DNA of 64,000 bases from the NCBI GenBank assembly GCA_052148435.1, contig JBKQIF010000031.1, positions 62,001-126,000 on the forward strand, read 5' to 3'. The position numbers were made by a program, and so were the translations under genes. This DNA comes from JBEKYD01 sp052148435 (GTDB lineage: Bacteria > Acidobacteriota > Terriglobia > Bryobacterales > Bryobacteraceae). Below, in pieces: positions 1 through 7,860 of this stretch; the stretch's first letter is position 1; every line of letters starts with the position of its first letter. A model generated the notes under the pieces. The model did no database searches, had not been told where the DNA came from, and saw nothing but the letters and a program-made list of their open reading frames with translations.

Positions 1-1
1 G

Positions 2-754
2 ACGCGGGAGGGGCCGGTGACGGTGGTGACGCTCTGCCGTCCGGAGCGGCGCAACGCGCTTTCTCTGGGGTTGATGCGGGAGTTGATCGCGTGCTTTTCG
101 GAAATCGCGCGCGACCGCGAAACACGAACCGTGATTCTGGCCGCCGCCGGCAAAGTATTCTGCTCCGGCCACGACCTTTCCGAGATGACCGGACGCGGCC
201 TCAACGACTATCGCGAAATCTTCGACGTCTGCACGGAACTGATGACCCGCCTTCAGAGCATTCCGCAACCCGTAATCGCCGAAGTCGGGGGCCCGGCCAC
301 AGCGGCCGGATGCCAACTGGTGGCCACCTGCGACCTGGCCATCGCAGCCGGGGAAGCGTGGTTCGCAACCCCGGGCGTCAAGATCGGCCTGTTCTGCACC
401 ACGCCCATGGTGGCCTTGACGCGGGCCATCGGCCGCAAGCGCGCGCTGGAGATGCTGCTGACCGGCGACCCGGTGAGCGCGGCCACCGCGGCCGAGTGGG
501 GGCTTATCAATCGCGCCGTCGCCGCCGCCGCGCTGCGGGCCGAAACGCGCAAACTGGCCGCCAAGGTAGCCCAAGCCAGTTCCCTGGTGGTCGCCCTCGG
601 CAAGCAAGCCTTCTACACCCAGATCGACCTGGACCAGCCCAAAGCCTATGCCTACGCCAAGGAAGTCATGGAGAGGAACGCTCTTGCCGCCGACGCGCAG
701 GAGGGCATCGCTGCGTTTCTGGGCAAACGCTCTCCGGCGTGGTCAGACAGGTAA
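2..754 (+). CDS. Enoyl-CoA hydratase/isomerase family protein (5' end cut by window)
   Basis: Crotonase-fold protein, probably hydrating or isomerising an acyl-CoA double bond in fatty-acid or related acyl-CoA breakdown in the cytosol. The reading frame is open from the first bases of the window, and the opening residues TREGPVTVVTL read like the usual N-terminus of the family, so the true start lies a few codons to the left; the GTG at 17 is only the first internal start. Visible family features are the PERRNALS segment, the oxyanion-hole stretch around AGKVFCSGHDL, and the QPVIAEVGGPATAAGCQL helix (residue counts from the GTG: about 45-55 and 83-100). About 245 residues are present against a usual 255-265, so little is missing. 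The specific substrate cannot be read from sequence. Confidence 0.9.
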   Translation, partial: TREGPVTVVTLCRPERRNALSLGLMRELIACFSEIARDRETRTVILAAAGKVFCSGHDLSEMTGRGLNDYREIFDVCTELMTRLQSIPQPVIAEVGGPATAAGCQLVATCDLAIAAGEAWFATPGVKIGLFCTTPMVALTRAIGRKRALEMLLTGDPVSAATAAEWGLINRAVAAAALRAETRKLAAKVAQASSLVVALGKQAFYTQIDLDQPKAYAYAKEVMERNALAADAQEGIAAFLGKRSPAWSDR

Positions 755-780
755 AGCCGCGGGCCATCGAAGGCGGACGC

Positions 781-2841
781 TCAGGCGGCCGGTCGTGAAC
801 GCCGCGCGGCGCGCCAATCGAGGATTAAGAGCGCCAGCCATACGGCGATGGCGATCAGGGTCGCCACGCGGCCGATGCGGTTCTCGAGGGGAGTGACAAA
901 TTCCAGGCGCAGGCGGAGGTCGCCGGGGGGAGGGTCGATGGCCATCATGCCCATGGCGTCTTTATGAACCGGAAGCCGGTAACGGCCGCTCCAAGCCTGC
1001 CAGGAGGGATCATAGGTTTCCTGAACGATCAGGGATTGATGCGGCTCGATGTGGGCGCCGACCAGGATCAAGTCGGTAACCGGGCGGGTGACGGTGACGA
1101 CGGCGTCGGGGCCTTTTTCCAGCAGATCGACGTAGGCCCGGAGGTGTTCCACATCGTCGTTGAAGGCCGGCGGGCGGGCGCGATTGAGGCGGGCAGTGTC
1201 GACCACGCGGGCGCGGGCGGCGAAGCGGCGGGGCACGCGGTAGATGGTGTCGCCCTCATGGTCGTCATAGGCGACGGGCAGAACGCCATCGAGCTTCCTG
1301 GGGGACTGGATATCCTTGAAGATTTCCTGGGAACGCCGGTCGGAGACGTAGATGGCGTCGACGCCCAGCGACTCGAGCCACAGGACGGTGGGCTCGGGCT
1401 TAAGGCCGAGGTTGACCTCCCACTGGGCGGATTCCACCAGGCCGTTGAGCAAGCCCTGTTCGGAACCGCCGCCGGGCTGGGCGAGGTCGTGCCAGGCGTC
1501 GAACCAGAAACGCACCGAGCCGCTCGCGTAGATGCGGGAGCCGGGCATGTTGGCGGCCAGCCAGTCAGTAACACGGTATTCGACTCTGGACCGGTAATCC
1601 ATCGAGCGAGGGAAAATCTGCCAGGCGTGGCGCAGGTAGCCGCGGGTGGAATAGAACGACAGCGCAAGCACCAGCGCGACGGCCAGGCGCGGAACGCGTC
1701 CGCCCAGCGACCAGAGCCAGCCGAGCAGGGCAGCCGCGCCGAGGATGCAGGCGAGGTCGAACTCCGGCGCCAGGCGCAGCGGTTCACCGGAGACGCGGAA
1801 ATCGAAATAGTAATTGCCGAGGACCTCGAGCGAAAAAAAGACTGCCGAACCGGCGGCAAACACCGGCCAGGTACGCCCTGCGTGGCCGCGCGCCAGGCGG
1901 TTACTGAAAACGATAAAGGCCCCGGCGACGGCCAGCGCGACCCAGACCGACCAGGCGTTGCCGTTCCGGGAGACGTAGCGCATATTCTCTCCGGTGACTC
2001 TGAAATAGGACGGCACCAGCCAGAAGGCGGTGAGGCCGTAGCCGAGGACGGGGATGGCCGCGGCGGGGAGGAAGATGCGCTTGTCCAGCCTCGTGATCCA
2101 GAACGACCAGACTAAAATCGGGTAGAAGATGGCGAGGGCGGTGGCGCCATAGAAGTTGTGCGACACTACGGCGGCGCACGCCGCCGCGGCCAGAGCGACG
2201 GACCAGCGGCTGCGGGTCTCCAGGGCGACCCAGGCGCAGGCGAGGGCGACACCGACCCACGCCAAGGCCGTCATGTGCGGGCCTTCTCCGTATTTGACAA
2301 GAACCCCGAGACGCAGCGGGAGGAGCTTCCAGGCATCGTTGCGGAAGTTGGGCAGGAATAGAAAGCAGGGCGACATTAGGGCCATGGCAGCCGCGCTCCA
2401 TGCGGCCACCGCCCGGGATTTGCTGGCGACCCGGACCAGCAGATAGATACCGGCGATGCCGAGCGCATAGGACAACGAGACGTAAAAGTGATAGGCTTTC
2501 ACCGGCCAGAAGCCGGTCAGCTTGGAGACCATGGCCGTGCCGTAGCGCAAGGCGGGCGGATAGATGTAATCGAAACGCGTGCCGCAGTACCAGAGCGGCT
2601 GCCATTGCGGATGCGGCCAATGGGCAACCAGGAAACGGGCGTCGCTGATGAAGGTGCTTTCGATGGACTCCCACTTGTCCAGGTACTTGGCTTTGAAGTA
2701 GGGGCGGATGAGCGCCGCCGCAAACAGGAAAACGAGAAAACAATCGAGCAGGACTGCGGCTCGCCGGGAGAGTTTTGGTGACGTCAACTTGAATCGGTCC
2801 GCAATTGGTATGACGCGCCGGGGAACCCGTCCACGGCGCAT
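781..2841 (-). CDS. Multi-spanning membrane protein, YfhO/PTPS-related glycosyltransferase-like
   Basis: Large integral membrane protein with many hydrophobic segments (first near DCFLVFLFAAALIRPYF, last at the C-terminus) and a soluble C-terminal third. The C-terminal region with YDPSWQAW and a following beta-rich stretch resembles the periplasmic end of YfhO-like proteins; such proteins are GT-C-like and often linked to cell-surface glycan work, but no catalytic residues can be named here. The frame stays open upstream to 3195, yet those residues are low-complexity, antisense to mazG and contain a repeat, so I place the start at the ATG at 2841 (about 686 aa). A perfect TATAAT (minus strand, 2859-2854) lies only 12 bases before this ATG, so the message would be nearly leaderless, or the true start is a little further in. 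Confidence 0.72.
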   Translation of the reverse strand: MRRGRVPRRVIPIADRFKLTSPKLSRRAAVLLDCFLVFLFAAALIRPYFKAKYLDKWESIESTFISDARFLVAHWPHPQWQPLWYCGTRFDYIYPPALRYGTAMVSKLTGFWPVKAYHFYVSLSYALGIAGIYLLVRVASKSRAVAAWSAAAMALMSPCFLFLPNFRNDAWKLLPLRLGVLVKYGEGPHMTALAWVGVALACAWVALETRSRWSVALAAAACAAVVSHNFYGATALAIFYPILVWSFWITRLDKRIFLPAAAIPVLGYGLTAFWLVPSYFRVTGENMRYVSRNGNAWSVWVALAVAGAFIVFSNRLARGHAGRTWPVFAAGSAVFFSLEVLGNYYFDFRVSGEPLRLAPEFDLACILGAAALLGWLWSLGGRVPRLAVALVLALSFYSTRGYLRHAWQIFPRSMDYRSRVEYRVTDWLAANMPGSRIYASGSVRFWFDAWHDLAQPGGGSEQGLLNGLVESAQWEVNLGLKPEPTVLWLESLGVDAIYVSDRRSQEIFKDIQSPRKLDGVLPVAYDDHEGDTIYRVPRRFAARARVVDTARLNRARPPAFNDDVEHLRAYVDLLEKGPDAVVTVTRPVTDLILVGAHIEPHQSLIVQETYDPSWQAWSGRYRLPVHKDAMGMMAIDPPPGDLRLRLEFVTPLENRIGRVATLIAIAVWLALLILDWRAARRSRPAA

Positions 2842-2853
2842 CCATTCGGGATT

Positions 2854-2859
2854 ATTATA
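2854..2859 (-). promoter_or_regulatory. Candidate -10 box (TATAAT)
   Basis: Perfect TATAAT on the minus strand, 12 bases upstream of the chosen ATG of the membrane-protein gene at 2841. No convincing -35 hexamer is seen at 16-18 bp spacing. It may be a chance match, but its position fits a promoter for that gene. Confidence 0.35.
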
Positions 2860-2923
2860 CAGCCGGGAGGGCGGCAGGTTGGCAGGTAAAGCAGGACGCC
2901 AGGGCGCCGGAACGTTGCTGTGG

Positions 2924-2977
2924 TGGGGCAGCGCCGCGCGCTGCGGCGGACCCTCGGTCCGCCCTCGGCCTGCCCCA
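2924..2977. repeat. Palindromic intergenic repeat (GGCGGACC family)
   Basis: Nested inverted repeat between the membrane-protein gene and mazG. Outer arms TGGGGCAG (2924-2931) and CTGCCCCA (2970-2977) enclose an inner hairpin GGCGGACC-ctc-GGTCCGCC (2945-2963). A related element with the same GCGGACC/GGTCCGC hairpin lies at 33229-33354. It looks like a REP-type element. Confidence 0.6.
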
Positions 2978-3133
2978 AACCCGGACAACTGGAATACGTC
3001 ATCGCGATTCCGAACAGGAGTACTAAGTTGAAACACATGGACGTTGCGGCATTCGTCGGCGCGCGCGGGGAAAGCCGCGTGATAAATTGAAGATATCGAC
3101 GCAGGCGAGAAATTCCAACGATTAGTCGGCATT

Positions 3134-3916
3134 ATGGCGCGGTTGCGGGGGCCGGACGGGTGCCCGTGGGATCGCGAACAGAGCTTCGACTCCATTAAGC
3201 CTTACACCCTGGAGGAAACCTACGAAGTTCTGGACGCCATCGACCGGCGCGCCTGGCCGGAGCTGGCCGAAGAACTGGGCGACTTCATGCTGCAAGCGGT
3301 GTTCTACGCGCAGATGGCCGCCGAGCAGGGGCTGTTTACGATCGAGGATGCGCTCGACGCCATCAATCGCAAGCTGGTGCGGCGGCATCCGCACGTGTTT
3401 GGCGAGGAATCGGCGCGCAATGCGGACGACGTCAAGCGCATCTGGGGCGAGGTGAAAGCGGCCGAGAAAGAAGCCCGGCGCCAAACGGAAAGCGAAGCCG
3501 AGAGCGGCGCCACCGGGTTGCTGGACGGCGTGCCGCGGGCCATGCCGGCGCTGGTGGAGGCGCAGCAAATCACGTCGCGCGCGGCCGGGGCGGGTTTCGA
3601 TTGGGAAAACGCCGCGCAGGTGATGGAGAAGCTCGACGAAGAGCTGGGCGAACTGGAGGCGGCGCGGCGCACCGGGCCGCGGGAGGCGATCGAGGACGAA
3701 TTGGGCGATCTGCTGTTCGTCGTCGTGAACCTGGCGCGCTTCGTGAAGGTGGATCCCGAGCAGGCGCTGCGCCGCACCAACGCTAAGTTCCGCGCCCGCT
3801 TCGGCTACATCGAGCGGGCGCTGGCGGAACGCGGCAAGACGCTCGAAGATTCGAATATCGGCGAAATGGAGGAGCTTTGGCAGCAGGCCAAGCGGCAATC
3901 GAAATCCGGCGATTGA
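3134..3916 (+). CDS. mazG: Nucleoside triphosphate pyrophosphohydrolase MazG
   Basis: House-cleaning all-alpha NTP pyrophosphatase that hydrolyses NTPs to NMP and PPi. Two MazG domains are visible: the N-terminal one with GCPWD, the LEETYEV helix and EELGD (first 50 residues), the C-terminal one with LDEELGELE and EDELGDLLF (about 175-200); the EExxE...ExxD metal-binding pattern is intact. The ATG at 3134 is the only standard start, but family similarity continues upstream of it: the in-frame codons from 3086 encode GEKFQRLVGI directly before MARLRGPDGCPWD, matching the usual MazG N-terminus. The true start may therefore be a rare codon such as ATT at 3086 or ATC at 3095. The 3' end overlaps the next gene by 40 bases. 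Confidence 0.93.
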   Translation: MARLRGPDGCPWDREQSFDSIKPYTLEETYEVLDAIDRRAWPELAEELGDFMLQAVFYAQMAAEQGLFTIEDALDAINRKLVRRHPHVFGEESARNADDVKRIWGEVKAAEKEARRQTESEAESGATGLLDGVPRAMPALVEAQQITSRAAGAGFDWENAAQVMEKLDEELGELEAARRTGPREAIEDELGDLLFVVVNLARFVKVDPEQALRRTNAKFRARFGYIERALAERGKTLEDSNIGEMEELWQQAKRQSKSGD

Positions 3917-4620
3917 CCCAGCTTTCCGAATACGAGCACGTGGTGCGGCTGCAGCGGGAGATTTGGGGGTTTGACGAAACCGATCTGTTGCCGCTGCGCT
4001 TTATGGTGGTGGCCACGCGGGTGGGCGGGCAGGTGTTCGGCGCTTTCGACGGGGAGCAAATGATCGCTTTCCTCGCCGCCATTCCGGGCATCAAACCGGG
4101 CCCGCGGCCGTATTTGCACAGCCACATGATGGGAGTGCAGCCGCAATATCGCGATCGGGGAATCGGGCGCGCGCTCAAGCTGCGGCAGCGGGAAGACGCG
4201 CTGGAGCGCGAAATTCCGCTGGTCGAATGGACCTTCGATCCGCTGGAGCTGAAGAACGCGTATTTCAATATCGAGCGGCTGGGCGCGATCGTGCGGCGCT
4301 ACGTGGAAAACCAGTACGGCATCACCGGCAGCCCGTTGCACGGCGGCCTGCCGACCGACCGCTGCTACGCCGAATGGTGGATCGGCACCGGGCGGGTCGG
4401 CGGCATTCTGGCGCGCGCGCCACGCCAGGAGACCGCCGCCGAGCGGATCGCCTATCCCACCGATATGGCGCGCCTGCGCGGGGAGGAGAGCCCGCGGGCG
4501 CGGGAGATCCAGCGCCGCAACGCGGAGAAATTTCAAGCTGCCTTCGGGCGAGGCCTGGCGGTAACCGGCTTCGAGCGGGGGCCTTCCGAATCGAGTTACC
4601 TGTTGAGGCCGTGGGAATGA
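3877..4620 (+). CDS. GNAT-family acyltransferase, COG3375 type
   Basis: GNAT-fold acyl-CoA transferase of about 247 aa. The acyl-CoA-binding segment is MMGVQPQYRDRGIGRALKL (R/Q-x-x-G-x-G/A type loop, about residues 88-107). The start is TTG at 3877, with GGAGGAG immediately upstream (3868-3874) inside the end of mazG. It ends in an ATGA overlap with the racemase/OSBS gene. Relatives of this COG3375 group occur beside N-succinylamino-acid racemases, and in Geobacillus such a GNAT is a D-amino-acid N-succinyltransferase; that role is inferred here from the neighbour, not from active-site residues. Confidence 0.85.
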   Translation: MAAGQAAIEIRRLTQLSEYEHVVRLQREIWGFDETDLLPLRFMVVATRVGGQVFGAFDGEQMIAFLAAIPGIKPGPRPYLHSHMMGVQPQYRDRGIGRALKLRQREDALEREIPLVEWTFDPLELKNAYFNIERLGAIVRRYVENQYGITGSPLHGGLPTDRCYAEWWIGTGRVGGILARAPRQETAAERIAYPTDMARLRGEESPRAREIQRRNAEKFQAAFGRGLAVTGFERGPSESSYLLRPWE

Positions 4621-5726
4621 AAATCGAACGCGTGACGCTGCGCCGGATCCGCATGCCTCTGGTGCACTTTTTCGAAACCAGCTTCGGCCGCACTTACGAA
4701 CGGGACATCGTGCTGGTGGAGGTTTTGAGCGACGGCCTGTCGGGCTGGGGCGAGGTGACCGCCGGGGAGAACCCGTTTTACAACGAAGAGTGGACCGAAT
4801 CGGCATGGATGATTTTGCGCGATTACGCCATTCCCCGCGTATTGGGGCGGGAACTCGAGAGCGTCGAGGACGTCTACCCCCTGACGGCGCACATCCGCGG
4901 CCATAACATGGCGCGGGGAGGGCTGGAGGCGGCCATTTGGGACCTGGCGGCGCGGCAGGAGGGGATTCCGCTGTGGCAAAAGATCGGCGGCGGCGCGCGG
5001 CGGGAAATCCCGTGCGGCGTCTCGATCGGCATTCAGGATTCGGTGGAAGAACTGCTGGCGATCGTCGAGAAAGAGCTGGAGGCCGGCTATCAGCGGATCA
5101 AGATCAAGATCAAGCCGGGTTGGGACGTGAACGTGGTGCGGCGGGTGCGGGAGAGGTTTCCTTCCATCCGGCTGATGGTGGACGCGAATTCGGCTTATAC
5201 CTTGGCGGACGCCGAGCACCTGAGAAAGCTGGACGAATTCTTTTTGATGATGATCGAGCAGCCGCTGGCGCACGACGACATCATCGACCACGCGCAGTTA
5301 CAGGCCCTGCTCGAGACGCCGATTTGCCTGGACGAATGCATCCGCACGGCGCACCACGCCAGGCAAGCCATCCGGCTGCGCGCCTGCGGCATCCTCAACG
5401 TCAAGCTGGGACGAATGGCCGGTTTCGGTGAAGCCAGGCGCCTGCACGGCGTGGCGCAGGCGGCGGGCATTCCGGTGTGGTGCGGAGGCATGCTCGAATC
5501 CGGCGTGGGACGGGCGCATAACGTGGCCCTGGCATCGATGGAGAACTTCGTCCTGCCGGGCGACGTTTCCGCCAGCCGCCGCTATTGGAAGCGGGACATC
5601 ATTCAACCGGAAGTGGAGACGACCGCCGACGGCACCATCGCCTTGCGGGATGAACCCGGTTTCGGCTACGCGCTCGACCACGATTTCATACGAAGCATCA
5701 CGGTGCGCGAGGAGACCGTGGGTTGA
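4617..5726 (+). CDS. menC: N-succinylamino-acid racemase / o-succinylbenzoate synthase (enolase superfamily)
   Basis: Member of the muconate-lactonising subgroup of the enolase superfamily, 369 aa, the normal length. The catalytic set is complete: KxK lysines at 162/164 in RIKIKIKPGWDV, metal ligands Asp189 (MVDAN), Glu214 (MIEQP) and Asp239 (CLDEC), and the opposite-face lysine 263 (NVKLGRMAGF). These positions nearly coincide with those of the Amycolatopsis N-acylamino-acid racemase. The same scaffold does o-succinylbenzoate synthesis in menaquinone biosynthesis and N-succinylamino-acid racemisation; no other men genes are seen nearby, and the coupled GNAT gene favours the racemase role. 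The ATG overlaps the upstream TGA (ATGA), so the two genes are translationally coupled; the 3' end overlaps the MFS gene by four bases. Confidence 0.9.
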   Translation: MKIERVTLRRIRMPLVHFFETSFGRTYERDIVLVEVLSDGLSGWGEVTAGENPFYNEEWTESAWMILRDYAIPRVLGRELESVEDVYPLTAHIRGHNMARGGLEAAIWDLAARQEGIPLWQKIGGGARREIPCGVSIGIQDSVEELLAIVEKELEAGYQRIKIKIKPGWDVNVVRRVRERFPSIRLMVDANSAYTLADAEHLRKLDEFFLMMIEQPLAHDDIIDHAQLQALLETPICLDECIRTAHHARQAIRLRACGILNVKLGRMAGFGEARRLHGVAQAAGIPVWCGGMLESGVGRAHNVALASMENFVLPGDVSASRRYWKRDIIQPEVETTADGTIALRDEPGFGYALDHDFIRSITVREETVG

Positions 5727-7018
5727 ATGCCTTCGTCTCGCTGCTGGGCGCGAACCGCAACTATCGCAACACCTGGATCGGGCAGATAGTCAGCGAGATC
5801 GGCGACCATTTCAATAACATCGCCGTATTCAGCCTGGCGCTGGCCACCACCAAATCGGGGCTGGTGGTGAGCGGGATCATGCTGGCGCGGGCCATCCCGG
5901 CCATGCTGATCGGCCCGGCGGCGGGGGTGGTGCTGGACCGGATCGACCGCAAGCGGGTCATGATCGCCAGCGACCTGACGCGCGCCGTGGTGGCGCTGGC
6001 ATTCATCTTCACGGTCGACAGCGGCCACACCTGGCTCTTGTACCCGTTGAGCGCGCTGCTGATGGGCGCATCGCCATTCTTCAGCGCCGGGCGCGCCGCT
6101 ATTCTGCCGGCCATTGCCACGCGGGAAGAGCTGCACACGGCCAACTCGCTCACCCAAACCACGCAGGCGACCACCCTGGTCATCGGCACGTTTCTGGGCG
6201 GCGCCAGCGTGGGCCAGTTCGGTTATCGGTGGGCCTTCGTGGGCAATGCGCTTTCGTTTCTGGTTTCGGCGTTCTGTATTTCGCGGCTGTTCCTGCCGGG
6301 CCGCGGGTTTCAGCCGGCGCGGCGCGCCATTACCGAAGCCGAAGTGGTCCGCCCGTGGCACGAATACGCCGAGGGCCTGCGCTACATGCGCGGCATTCCG
6401 CTGGTGATGGGGCTGCTGCTGATCAACGTAGGCTGGGCGACGGGCGGCGGCGCGGCGCAGATTCTGTTTTCGATCTTCGGCGAAATCGTGTTCCAGCGCG
6501 GCCCGAGCGGCATCGGAACCATCTGGGGCTTCGCCGGCATCGGCTTGCTGGCGGGCGGCGCGCTGGGCTACCGGATCGGCCGGCGGCTCAGCTTCACCCA
6601 GTACAAACGGACCATCGCGGCCTGCTACATCGTGCACGGCGGCTCCTACATTTTGTTCAGCCAGGCGCGCAGCTTCGGCTGGGCGCTGGTGTTCATTACC
6701 CTGTCGCGGGCCGGAGTGGGCGTGAGCTCGGTGTTGAACATGTCGCAGTTGCTGCGCATCGTGCCGGACGAATTCCGCGGGCGGGTATTCTCCACCATGG
6801 AATCGCTGCAGTGGTCGGTCATGATGTTGTCGATGACGGCGGCCGGTTGGGCCACCGAATACTGGAGCCCCCGGTTGATCGGGGCGGTAGCGGGCGCGCT
6901 CAGCTCGTCGACCGCGATATTCTGGGGCTGGGCGCATCTGACCGGCCGCTTACCGGCGCCGGAACCGAGAGGCGTGGATCCGGAGGAGATCGAAGTTCAC
7001 GGGGAGCCGGCGGGGTAG
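5723..7018 (+). CDS. MFS transporter, enterobactin-exporter-like subgroup
   Basis: Major facilitator superfamily protein of 431 aa with about 12 hydrophobic helices. The loop between helices 2 and 3 carries the MFS signature as LDRIDRKRVMI (about residues 70-80). The start is TTG at 5723, overlapping the stop of the racemase gene (TTGA), which suggests co-transcription. The subgroup is mainly exporters of small molecules; the substrate cannot be told from sequence. Because it is coupled to the GNAT/racemase pair it may move a substrate or product of that pathway, but this is only context. Confidence 0.9.
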   Translation: MNAFVSLLGANRNYRNTWIGQIVSEIGDHFNNIAVFSLALATTKSGLVVSGIMLARAIPAMLIGPAAGVVLDRIDRKRVMIASDLTRAVVALAFIFTVDSGHTWLLYPLSALLMGASPFFSAGRAAILPAIATREELHTANSLTQTTQATTLVIGTFLGGASVGQFGYRWAFVGNALSFLVSAFCISRLFLPGRGFQPARRAITEAEVVRPWHEYAEGLRYMRGIPLVMGLLLINVGWATGGGAAQILFSIFGEIVFQRGPSGIGTIWGFAGIGLLAGGALGYRIGRRLSFTQYKRTIAACYIVHGGSYILFSQARSFGWALVFITLSRAGVGVSSVLNMSQLLRIVPDEFRGRVFSTMESLQWSVMMLSMTAAGWATEYWSPRLIGAVAGALSSSTAIFWGWAHLTGRLPAPEPRGVDPEEIEVHGEPAG

Positions 7019-7055
7019 AAAAAAATCGATTTTTTCACCTTAATAAAGGAGCGGC

Positions 7056-7778
7056 ATGGCAAACGACCTGCGCGGCAAAACGATTCTGGTGACGGGCGCG
7101 GCCAGGCGGATCGGCCGGGCCATCGCGCTTCGCCTGGCGGAAGAGGGCGCGCGGGTTGCGATCCATTTCGGCTCGTCCGAGGCGGAAGCGCGGCGCACGG
7201 CCGAGGAAGCCGGCGGGGCGGAGCTGTTCCAGGCGAACCTGGAGAGCGTAGCGGAAATCGAAAGCATGTTCCGCCAGGTGGGCGAACGCCTGGGGCGCCT
7301 GGACGGGCTGGTGAATAACGCCGCCCGCTTCACCCGTTTCGATCCGCTCCAAATCACCGGGCGGGATTGGGATTTCATTCATTCGGTCAACCTGAAGGCC
7401 ACGTTTTTCTGCTGCCAGCAGGCGGCTAAGCTGATGCTGGCCTCGGGCGGCGGGCGCATCGTCAACATCAGCTCCCTGGGAGGCATCCGGCCGTGGTCCG
7501 AGCATGTCCACTACTGCGCGTCCAAGGCGGGAGTGATTATGCTGACGCGGGCGCTGGCCAAAGCCTGGGCTCCCGCCATCAGCGTGAACTCCGTGGCTCC
7601 CGGAGTCATTCCGTTCGACGACATCGACGAGCGCGGCAAACGTCTGATCGAACTCACTCCGGCGCGGCGCGGAGGAAAACCCGAGGAAGTTGCCGACGCG
7701 GTGGTGTATTATTTGAGAGCCTCGAAATTTATCACCGGGCAGGTTTTAGCGGTGGATGGCGGCTTGAGCCAGCGATAG
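7056..7778 (+). CDS. Short-chain dehydrogenase/reductase, pteridine-reductase-like
   Basis: Classical SDR of 240 aa: NAD(P)-binding TGAARRIG (residues 13-20), NNAA (87-90), catalytic Ser139/140 in NISS, and YCASK (Tyr153, Lys157), ending with the usual GQVLAVDGG. The TGAARRIG variant with double Arg favours NADPH and is common in pteridine-reductase (FolM/PTR1)-type SDRs, so a dihydropteridine or other ketone substrate is possible. The ATG at 7056 follows AAAGGAG at good spacing. It stands 37 bases after the MFS gene, in the same direction. Confidence 0.88.
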   Translation: MANDLRGKTILVTGAARRIGRAIALRLAEEGARVAIHFGSSEAEARRTAEEAGGAELFQANLESVAEIESMFRQVGERLGRLDGLVNNAARFTRFDPLQITGRDWDFIHSVNLKATFFCCQQAAKLMLASGGGRIVNISSLGGIRPWSEHVHYCASKAGVIMLTRALAKAWAPAISVNSVAPGVIPFDDIDERGKRLIELTPARRGGKPEEVADAVVYYLRASKFITGQVLAVDGGLSQR

Positions 7779-7860
7779 TGTGAAATTACGCACAAAACGC
7801 CATCGGCCATTGAGCTGTTCCGTGGTATTTTCCGGCGTGTACATTCCGGAGGAGACTTCA

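Noticed and set aside
2842..3195. N-terminal extension of the membrane protein to 3195
   Set aside because: This part is antisense to mazG and includes a palindromic repeat; no hydrophobic or conserved character.
5666..6937. 423-codon minus-strand frame
   Set aside because: Antisense to the MFS transporter, Arg/Gln/His-rich without motifs.
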